26,383 bases of DNA, from NCBI GenBank assembly GCA_946405695.1, contig CAMJIA010000020.1, forward strand, positions 1 to 26,383, read 5' to 3'. Below are positions 15,067 through 21,634 of this stretch, one piece after another (within the stretch, counting starts at the first letter, position 1; every line of letters starts with the position of its first letter). Origin of the DNA: an uncultured Prevotellaceae bacterium (GTDB taxonomy: Bacteria > Bacteroidota > Bacteroidia > Bacteroidales > Bacteroidaceae). Position numbers and translations under genes: made by a program. The notes below the pieces were generated by a model that saw only the letters and a list, made by a program, of their open reading frames with translations, did not search any database and was not told the origin of the DNA.

Positions 15067-16381
15067 GACGGAAACGAACGTATGCCTGATGGCCATACCA
15101 TGTCACAACGCCAAAGCAGCAAAGTACCAAAAGGAAAGATACGTTGATGCTGGGTACACCCAATAGGGTGATGCCGCTGTTGACAATAGCCATCTGGAGT
15201 AGTGGGAATACTGAACCGCCCATGATGGCCATAATCAGGCCGGCACTGCCTACTTTGATATGGTCCCCTACGCCTTCTACGGAGAGTCCGAAGATGGTGG
15301 GGAACATCAGCGACATACAACCACTGACAATTACCAGACAATACAAGCCGTTGCGGTCGGTAAAGAGTATGGTACCAATGATGGCCACCATTGCGACGAC
15401 ACCTGCAAAGGCTAGCATCCTGCTGGCACTGAACCAACGCATCAGCCATGTTGAACATATACGTCCGATGGCGAAGAACAGTAGCGACAGGAAAGTGAAT
15501 TTCTGTACTTCCTGAATACAGACCTGTTCTGTCATGCCTTCAGCAGTAAAGATTCGGGTGGCATATTGGATAATAAACGTCCAGCACATCAACTCAGCAC
15601 CAACATAGCAGAACTCGGCAATGACACCATTGCGGTAGTTTTTGTTGGCCACTAATAGTTTGATGCGGTCTCGCAGGTTGCGAGAAACACGGATACCTGC
15701 GGGTTCAGGGATTTTTACAATCATGACCAAGGCAAGCAGTGCTATCACGATGATACCCATCACGATGTAAGGCTGTATGATTACACCCAGGTCGTGGTCT
15801 TTGATGGCATTGAACTGTTGCATGGGCATAGACATGCGATGTTGGGCATCAATAGGACTCATTTTTGAGAAAACCTCACTGGCTAGCAGCCAACCGCCCA
15901 AGTTTCCTAGGGCATTGAAAGTCTGGGAAGCGTTGATACGGAGAATGCCATAACGTTTGTCTCCCAAACAATAGACGTAAGGGTTACAACAAGTCTGTAG
16001 GAATGATAGTCCGCAAGTCATGATGAAATATGCAGATAGGAAGGGGTAGTAGCTGCCAATCCATCGGGAGGGCACAAAGGCCACCGTACCGAAGGCAAAG
16101 AGTATCAGACCGGCTACGATACCCCATTTGTAACTGTATTTCTGGATGAGCAGTGCTGCAGGAATAGCTACACAGAAGTATCCCAGATGGTAGAATACTG
16201 ATACCAGGGATGCTTCACCGGCAGTGATACGGAATACTTTGGAGAAGGAACCCATCATTGGTGTCGTCACATTACTGGCCACACCCCATATGGCAAAGCA
16301 GATGGTGATGAGCCACCACGCCGTCAACTGCCCCTTGTCATTAATATGTAAAAACCTGTGTCCTTGTGTAGTTGTTTCCAT
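14999..16381 (-). CDS. FucP-like MFS sugar:proton symporter
   Basis: This 460-residue protein has about 12 membrane helices and belongs to the L-fucose permease (FucP) branch of the major facilitator superfamily. The identifying block is GLSFLQTCCNPYVYCLG followed by RINASQTFNALGNLGG (residues about 130-170), matching the family's NP...LG and NxxQxFNxLG motifs. I start it at METTTQGHRFLHINDKGQLT; the longer open frame crosses the promoter. Substrate (fucose, glucose/galactose or another sugar) cannot be read from sequence, and no catabolic genes adjoin it. The C-terminus is unusual: ADDDDDDMLSMPVPIE, encoded by DNA that also encodes the end of the YfhO-family gene on the other strand. Confidence 0.88.
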   Translation of the reverse strand: METTTQGHRFLHINDKGQLTAWWLITICFAIWGVASNVTTPMMGSFSKVFRITAGEASLVSVFYHLGYFCVAIPAALLIQKYSYKWGIVAGLILFAFGTVAFVPSRWIGSYYPFLSAYFIMTCGLSFLQTCCNPYVYCLGDKRYGILRINASQTFNALGNLGGWLLASEVFSKMSPIDAQHRMSMPMQQFNAIKDHDLGVIIQPYIVMGIIVIALLALVMIVKIPEPAGIRVSRNLRDRIKLLVANKNYRNGVIAEFCYVGAELMCWTFIIQYATRIFTAEGMTEQVCIQEVQKFTFLSLLFFAIGRICSTWLMRWFSASRMLAFAGVVAMVAIIGTILFTDRNGLYCLVIVSGCMSLMFPTIFGLSVEGVGDHIKVGSAGLIMAIMGGSVFPLLQMAIVNSGITLLGVPSINVSFLLVLCCFGVVTWYGHQAYVRFRLNPEESADDDDDDMLSMPVPIE

Positions 16382-16399
16382 AGTTTTCGTTTTATGGTG

Positions 16400-16410
16400 G
16401 CAAAGATACA
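16400..16410 (-). promoter_or_regulatory. Promoter -7 region of the FucP-like gene
   Basis: On the minus strand bases 16408-16401 read TATCTTTG (consensus TAnnTTTG), about 20 bp before the start codon. No TTTG is seen at the -33 distance. The 11-bp segment is repeated in inverted orientation at 16471-16481, the -7 region of the divergent gene. Confidence 0.6.
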
Positions 16411-16448
16411 AAATAATATTTGTTTTTTCATAATCTATGCCATTCTTT

Positions 16449-16480
16449 TTTGCATAGTTGATATAAAATATGTATCTTTG
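16449..16480 (+). promoter_or_regulatory. Promoter of the CHASE2-caspase operon
   Basis: TTTG at 16449-16452 and TATCTTTG at 16473-16480 are separated by exactly 20 bp, a full Bacteroidota promoter. The start of transcription should be near 16486, giving a leader of about 18 nt. This is the only recognisable promoter for the five-gene run ending at 24114. Confidence 0.8.
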
Positions 16481-16503
16481 CAGCGTAATAGTTCTCTTTA
16501 AGA

Positions 16504-17664
16504 ATGAAAAAGAGCTGGAAATTTTGGCATTGGGACCATGTTGGGGTCTGTCTGATGACAGCGCTGCTGGCATCAGTCATTGGACTGGTGTCTGTTAATC
16601 TTTCCATGTTCAATCCAGTAGAGCAGGCTTTCGAGAACTTTCACATGACGGATGTCTACTATGAGATGAGTCGTAGCGAGAATATCGAACTTAACAATGA
16701 CATTGTGATGGTCGATATGGTAGAATTGCGTGACCGAGGTGAGATAGGACAGGTTATCCAGCAGATTAACATGTGCCATCCTCGTGTGCTGGCTGTCGAT
16801 TTGCTGTTCTATAAAGAAGGTGACGATGTGATGGCAAATGCTGTCTTGTTGGGTGCTATCGATGAGGCTGAGGAACCTATTGTCTTCTCTAGTAAGCTTG
16901 TTGATTATAATCCCGAAAAAAACAGTTTCGATACGCTGATACCATCGTTTTTTGCACCTATGGGGGACTACACTTTTGCCTATGGTAATGTATTGCAAGA
17001 CCATGAAGGTGGCATCGTTCGCGAATATACGCTGTCTCAGAAACTGCAAGGAAAACCGATGTACTCATTGGCCTACCAAACAGCCTGTATCTATATGGGA
17101 GAAAATCCCCATGAACAGGATGTCAATGAGCGACTGATCGTTTATGGTGACACAGATTTCCCTGTTATCAACTTCAGAGATGTAAAGAAGTATGCTAATC
17201 TGTTGAATGACAAGATTGTCTTGCTGGGAACATTCTCCAACGAGGAAGATGCCCACTTTACACCGATGGGTAAGATGCCGGGCATGAAGCTTCAGGCATA
17301 CTCCATGTTGTCATATATTCAGAACCGTAATATCCAAGACATGCCAGACTGGTTCAGCATTCTGTTGGCCTTTGTGCTGTGTTATATCTCCTCATGGGTA
17401 AACTACTGGATTCCCCGCCTATGGCCTAAGGTAGACAGCTACATAATCAGTACCTACTACTTTTTGATAGCAGCCTTGTTGGTTTGGGTGGCATTCCTGA
17501 GTTTCATGCACCTGCAATACAATATCAAACTGCTATATCCTTTGGTGGGTATCGCCCTCATTGAGACGGCGCGTCCACTCTATGAGGATAGCATCCGCCT
17601 GATTTATAATAAGTGGCATTGGAGAATATTCAAAAATTCAATATATCTAGAAGAGGAAGAGTAG
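16504..17664 (+). CDS. CHASE2-domain membrane protein without an output domain
   Basis: The 386-residue protein has TM1 at about 14-36, a large extracytoplasmic domain (about 40-280), and three closely spaced C-terminal membrane helices at about 283-305, 320-345 and 350-368. That arrangement, with DIVMVDM, HPRVLAVDLLF, VINFRD and LNDKIVLLGTFS-type segments, is characteristic of CHASE2, an extracellular sensory domain usually joined to cyclase, kinase or adenylate-cyclase modules. Here nothing follows except about 18 residues ending in EEEE, so any signal must pass to a separate protein. It starts after a strong promoter and is followed after 16 bp by the caspase-like gene, its likely partner. 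Ligand unknown. Confidence 0.8.
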   Translation: MKKSWKFWHWDHVGVCLMTALLASVIGLVSVNLSMFNPVEQAFENFHMTDVYYEMSRSENIELNNDIVMVDMVELRDRGEIGQVIQQINMCHPRVLAVDLLFYKEGDDVMANAVLLGAIDEAEEPIVFSSKLVDYNPEKNSFDTLIPSFFAPMGDYTFAYGNVLQDHEGGIVREYTLSQKLQGKPMYSLAYQTACIYMGENPHEQDVNERLIVYGDTDFPVINFRDVKKYANLLNDKIVLLGTFSNEEDAHFTPMGKMPGMKLQAYSMLSYIQNRNIQDMPDWFSILLAFVLCYISSWVNYWIPRLWPKVDSYIISTYYFLIAALLVWVAFLSFMHLQYNIKLLYPLVGIALIETARPLYEDSIRLIYNKWHWRIFKNSIYLEEEE

Positions 17665-17680
17665 ATAATCATTTTAAACG

Positions 17681-19885
17681 ATGAAGACTATGAGAAAAAG
17701 AGTATATGGATTATTGCTGATGAGCTTGATGACGCTCATGTCAATGGCACAGACTGCTCAGGAACTGCTTAGCGAGGCCCAGACCAAATATGAGGCTGGT
17801 CAGATGGAGGCTGCCCTCGAACTCTATACGCAGGCAGCTAACAAGGGACTCGCCGAGGCGCAGTTCCAGTTGGGTAAGATGTATTATATGGGGGAGAGCG
17901 GAGCGAAAGACTATAGCTCTGCAGCCATGTGGTTCAAACGTGCTGCCCGCCAGCGCCATGCCAAGGCAGAGTATGGATTGGCCACATGTTATATGAACGG
18001 CGATGGTCTGCCTGTCAACTACGACCAGGCACTGATGTATATGAAGGCATCGGCATTGCGTGGCTACGTACCTGCACAGCGTAAGCTTGCTGAACTCTAC
18101 CAGAAGGGTGTCCTTGTCGAGGCTGATAGTGTGGAGGCTAAACGCTGGCACGATATGTCTGACGGCAAAGATGTGACCCTTGTCCCTGAAATCGAACGAC
18201 CCACGAAGATTATTGCCAAGGCACCTGTAGTTCCCGCAGTTCCTGCAGCTCCTGCAGCCCCAGCAGTCTCTCCGTCTGTCTCCGTTACCACAACTCCTGC
18301 CGTTTCTTCGACAGGCTCTGTTGACGCTGACCAGCCTGTTGGTTACTCTGCTACCATCCTTCCCCCTTCTGAACGTCCTGACAGCCTCGTGAAGCTCATG
18401 GACCTCGTCAAGCTCTCTCGTACTGAGCAGCTCGACTCCCTGAATCAGGCGCTGATGGATAGCCTTACGACTTCTGGCATTCTCAACAAACGAATGGTTG
18501 CGACCATTGACTCGATGATGATTGCCGACAGCTTGGAGGTAGTACGTCTGGAGAGACTTCGCCAACTGAAGTTGCAGGTGGCTCAGCAGGCCCAGCGCAA
18601 GAAGTCGCTGGTGGTACTCCCCAAGGAGTCGGAAATCCAGCGTAACTTACCACCTTCCGCATCTACCCATTGGGATGTTCCCTTGGAGGCTTTGACCCTC
18701 AAACAAGATGGTAGCGAAGTCCCCTCGCCAGCGCCTACGCCTGATGCTCCTCAGGCAGGCGATGCCTCCGATGTGGCCGCTGTCGCTTCTCCCGAAGCAT
18801 CAGCAGCAGGAAACACCCAAGATAAAATCGAGGAAGAGATGAACCAGACGAATGGTGCCCCTGTGGTGCGTATTCTCTATCCAGAAGACCAGTCGCTCTT
18901 CCATACCGATGTCATCAAACTGAAATACCAGCTGTTGGCACAGGGTCTGGAGAGTTCTACCAAGATTTCCGTTATGGTCGATGGTGTTCGCCAGCCTGAT
19001 TCACGTGCCGTCAAACAGGCCGATATGATTGAGGTCGATGTGCCTAACCGCGACTGTACCATCATGCTTTTCGCACAGAATGAGAAAGGTAACAGCATTC
19101 CTGCCGCTATCCGCCTCATTCGTGAGAATGTCTCCGAGGTCGACCTTCCACGTCTCTTTGCTGTGGTTGTTGGCGTAGGTGACTATAAGGATGAGAAACT
19201 CCTCCCGTTGAAGATGACTGTCAAGGATGCCAACGACTTTGCCAATGTGCTGCGCTCAAAGAAAGGACATCCTTTCACAGAAGTAGAGGTGAAGTTACTC
19301 TGCGACCAGGAAGCCACACGTGGTGATATCTTCGAAGCCATGGAATGGATGGGTCAGGAGGCACGTCCCAACGATCTCTGTATGTTCTTCTTCGCAGGTC
19401 ACGGCTATCGTGACGAGCGTGACCGCTTCTTCTTCATGCCCTATGGAGGTAATACCAAACGTACCTACGAGTGCTTCAGCGCTACCGACTTCAAGGATGC
19501 TGCCGAGAAGATTAATTCCAAATTTGTAGTCTTTGCTGATGCCTGCTACTCTGCAGGTCTTCTGGAAGGCAACCGCTCTGCTGCTGCCGAACACTTCGTT
19601 GAGCAGTTGCGTCGTTCCAAGAATGGTATGGTATTCTATGCTTCCAGTGCTGGCGATACGAAGTCGAAGGAGGATCCTACGTGGGGTAATGGCGCTTTCA
19701 CCAAGGCATTGGTTGAGGCTTTCAATGGCGCTGCCCGTAAGGAGGGTGACGAGGGACTGTCCACTCGTGCGCTCGATTCCTATCTCTATGAGGCTGTCCG
19801 TAAGACGACAGATTACAAGCAGACACCAGTATTTATGAATCCTGGCGGTGTTGAACATTTTAATATCTTTACCTATGAAAAATAG
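17681..19885 (+). CDS. Exported Sel1-repeat / caspase-like (C14) protease
   Basis: The 734-residue protein has a signal peptide (about 1-23, ending MSMAQ). Residues about 37-170 are Sel1/TPR-like repeats (AEAQFQLGKMYYMG; AKAEYGLATCYMNGDG; VPAQRKLAELYQKG). A Pro/Ala-rich linker (about 180-210) and a Ser/Leu-rich helical stretch follow, then an Ig-like domain (about 391-485, VVRILYPEDQSLF...). The C-terminal caspase-like domain (about 489-725) starts FAVVVGVGDYKD and contains the dyad His574 (FAGHGY) and Cys622 (DACYSAGLLEG). Family knowledge predicts a cysteine peptidase with caspase fold; substrate unknown. Position after a CHASE2 protein and overlap with a FecR-like/DUF4384 gene suggest a signalling or proteolysis unit in the periplasm. 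Both catalytic residues are intact. Confidence 0.88.
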   Translation: MKTMRKRVYGLLLMSLMTLMSMAQTAQELLSEAQTKYEAGQMEAALELYTQAANKGLAEAQFQLGKMYYMGESGAKDYSSAAMWFKRAARQRHAKAEYGLATCYMNGDGLPVNYDQALMYMKASALRGYVPAQRKLAELYQKGVLVEADSVEAKRWHDMSDGKDVTLVPEIERPTKIIAKAPVVPAVPAAPAAPAVSPSVSVTTTPAVSSTGSVDADQPVGYSATILPPSERPDSLVKLMDLVKLSRTEQLDSLNQALMDSLTTSGILNKRMVATIDSMMIADSLEVVRLERLRQLKLQVAQQAQRKKSLVVLPKESEIQRNLPPSASTHWDVPLEALTLKQDGSEVPSPAPTPDAPQAGDASDVAAVASPEASAAGNTQDKIEEEMNQTNGAPVVRILYPEDQSLFHTDVIKLKYQLLAQGLESSTKISVMVDGVRQPDSRAVKQADMIEVDVPNRDCTIMLFAQNEKGNSIPAAIRLIRENVSEVDLPRLFAVVVGVGDYKDEKLLPLKMTVKDANDFANVLRSKKGHPFTEVEVKLLCDQEATRGDIFEAMEWMGQEARPNDLCMFFFAGHGYRDERDRFFFMPYGGNTKRTYECFSATDFKDAAEKINSKFVVFADACYSAGLLEGNRSAAAEHFVEQLRRSKNGMVFYASSAGDTKSKEDPTWGNGAFTKALVEAFNGAARKEGDEGLSTRALDSYLYEAVRKTTDYKQTPVFMNPGGVEHFNIFTYEK

Positions 19886-20792
19886 AATTATCCTGCTGTT
19901 GTTGGCACTCATGCCCCTCACTCTGGCTGCCCAGTCCTATACAGTCTATTCTGTTGTGGGCTCTGCCCGCTGGCATAATGGCAAGACCATGGTGCCGTTG
20001 AAGGCTCGTAAAGTGGTTTCTACACAGACGAAGTTGCAGATAGGGGAGGAGAGTGCCGTAACGGTTATCGATGAGAAGAATGCGAAGATGTATTCCTTCA
20101 CGTCTCCTGGTACCCATACCGTTGCCGACCTCATCAAAAATCTTCATGGCAAGTCGAAGAATCTCTCCAAGCAGTATCTTAGCTATGTCGTCAAACAGCT
20201 GTTCTCTGATGATAGTGAGAAGATGTCGCACCCAAGTTCCTACATGCAGGCAACGGCTACGGCCTATCGTTCCACATCCAACGACTCCCTGCTCCTCAAT
20301 CAGTTGGGAAATTTGCTGGGTGCCACTACTCCCACATCCTCAACTGCAGGCTCCATCGAGTCCCTGCTCATCGAACCTGCCACCTCTGTTTCTACCGACT
20401 ACGATATCCAGTTCGATCTCGTTGATTGCACTACGGGTCTGCCTCTCGACGAACATATCCAACCCAACACCAGCTGCTACCTGCGTGTCTATAACCGCAC
20501 ACCAGAACTGTTGTATGTGAACTTGATGGATATCGACCGCCAAGGCAATAAGTATCTTGTACTGCCTATGGATGCTGCTGCCACCTGTGCCCACTTGCTG
20601 GTACCAGCCATGAGTACGGTGTCATTCAAGGCAGAGCCGTTTATCTTTGGTGACGAACCATCTGAAGAGACCCTCCTACTGATGGCTGTCCGTGAACCAG
20701 TCGATTTCAGCATCGTCATGGATACCATGAAGACGGGTGGACAAAGCACGATGCGTGTGGGACTCAACCGCCGTTTTTTTAAGGTGAAATAA
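19875..20792 (+). CDS. Exported FecR-like / DUF4384-like protein
   Basis: The ATG at 19875 overlaps the caspase gene by 11 bp and gives 305 residues with a clear signal peptide (MKNRIILLLLALMPLTLAAQ). Residues about 22-90 resemble the beta-rich FecR periplasmic domain (VVGSARWHNGKTMVPLKARK, then TKLQIGEESAVTVID). The C-terminal part (about 180-290, with CYLRVYNRTPELLYVNLMDIDRQGNKYLVLP and FGDEPSEETLLLMAVREPVDF) resembles DUF4384, a domain often found near or fused to caspase-like peptidases. Both assignments are by pattern and moderate in strength. It may be the partner or substrate of the caspase. No transmembrane segment other than the signal is seen. Confidence 0.65.
   Translation: MKNRIILLLLALMPLTLAAQSYTVYSVVGSARWHNGKTMVPLKARKVVSTQTKLQIGEESAVTVIDEKNAKMYSFTSPGTHTVADLIKNLHGKSKNLSKQYLSYVVKQLFSDDSEKMSHPSSYMQATATAYRSTSNDSLLLNQLGNLLGATTPTSSTAGSIESLLIEPATSVSTDYDIQFDLVDCTTGLPLDEHIQPNTSCYLRVYNRTPELLYVNLMDIDRQGNKYLVLPMDAAATCAHLLVPAMSTVSFKAEPFIFGDEPSEETLLLMAVREPVDFSIVMDTMKTGGQSTMRVGLNRRFFKVK
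20323..20354 (+). repeat. Copy 1 of a 32-bp in-frame repeat-like segment
   Basis: This segment of the FecR/DUF4384 gene begins CCACTACTCCC and ends CTGCAGGCTCC, encoding TTPTSSTAGS. It matches a segment of the next gene (21309-21340) at 25 of 32 positions by direct comparison, in the same reading frame, although the two proteins are unrelated. Confidence 0.4.
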
Positions 20793-21634
20793 TGGAGTTT
20801 CGTACACAGGTAACTATCGAAAACCCCTCTTTCTGTATAGAGCCCTGTGAAGAGATGCTCTTCGTGGGTTCTTGCTTTGCCGACGCCATCGGACAGCGTT
20901 TCCGTCAGGAGGCTTTTCCTGTCGTTGTCAATCCCTTTGGCGTGATGTATAATCCCGCAAGCATTCTCCACACTCTCCAGCGTCTGTACACCACGAATCC
21001 TGCTGTTCCTCTGACGCCTCCTCGTGTCGCCTTTCTTACCCTTGGCACCAACCACGTCTATCGCCTTAAGGAGACTGGCGAGATTGTTGACAACTGTGAG
21101 AAACGGCCTGCAGCCCTCTTTCAGGAGGAAGAACTCACTGTCGACCAGTGCGCCGACTACCTTCGTCAGTCGATTGCGCTCCTCCGCGAAACGAACCCCG
21201 CCATTCAGGTGGTCCTCACCGTTAGCCCCATCCGCTACCGCAAATACGGATACCACGAGAGCCAGCTGTCTAAGGCCACTCTCCTCCTCGCCGCTCAGCA
21301 GGTTGTTACCACTACTCCCGCAGGAGAAACTGCGGGCTCCGTTTCCTACTTCCCTGCCTATGAAATCGTGATGGACGAGCTCCGCGACTATCGCTTCTAT
21401 GCTGCCGACATGCTTCATCCTTCCGACCAGGCTGTGGAGTATATCTGGGAGCGCTTCGTCGATACTTACTTCTCGCAGACGGCCAAGGATTTCCTTGCTG
21501 AGTGGCGGCCACTCAAACAGGCGCTGGCCCACAAGCCCTTTCATGCCGATTCCCCTGAATATCGCGCCTTCCATGAACAGACCATGACGAAGGTTGCTGA
21601 ACTAAAAAAGAAATATCCTCATTTAGCATTATGA
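20792..21634 (+). CDS. GSCFA-domain protein
   Basis: The 280-residue product contains the naming motif, LFVGSCFADAIGQRF (residues about 23-37), and the typical NPFGVMYNP, LGTNHVY, SPIRY and DMLHPSDQAVEYIWERF segments. The family resembles SGNH/GDSL hydrolases, with Ser in the GSCFA block and an Asp/His pair in the MLHPSD region, but its reaction is not established. There is no signal peptide, so it should be cytoplasmic. It starts at 20792 with a 1-bp overlap (TAATG) with the previous gene, and ends in a 4-bp ATGA overlap with murF-alr. Adjacency to murF-alr suggests a cell-wall related role. Confidence 0.88.
   Translation: MEFRTQVTIENPSFCIEPCEEMLFVGSCFADAIGQRFRQEAFPVVVNPFGVMYNPASILHTLQRLYTTNPAVPLTPPRVAFLTLGTNHVYRLKETGEIVDNCEKRPAALFQEEELTVDQCADYLRQSIALLRETNPAIQVVLTVSPIRYRKYGYHESQLSKATLLLAAQQVVTTTPAGETAGSVSYFPAYEIVMDELRDYRFYAADMLHPSDQAVEYIWERFVDTYFSQTAKDFLAEWRPLKQALAHKPFHADSPEYRAFHEQTMTKVAELKKKYPHLAL
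21309..21340 (+). repeat. Copy 2 of the 32-bp in-frame repeat-like segment, with hairpin
   Basis: Within the GSCFA gene, encoding TTPAGETAGS. The core CCCGCAG and CTGCGGG (7-bp perfect stem, loop GAGAAA) makes it palindromic. It lies between LLLAAQQ and the conserved YFPAYEI, where the family is variable in length. Confidence 0.4.

Noticed and set aside
16382..16573. A 64-residue N-terminal extension of the FucP-like symporter
   Set aside because: It crosses the divergent promoters and the start of the CHASE2 gene, and the family N-terminus begins at METTTQGHRF.
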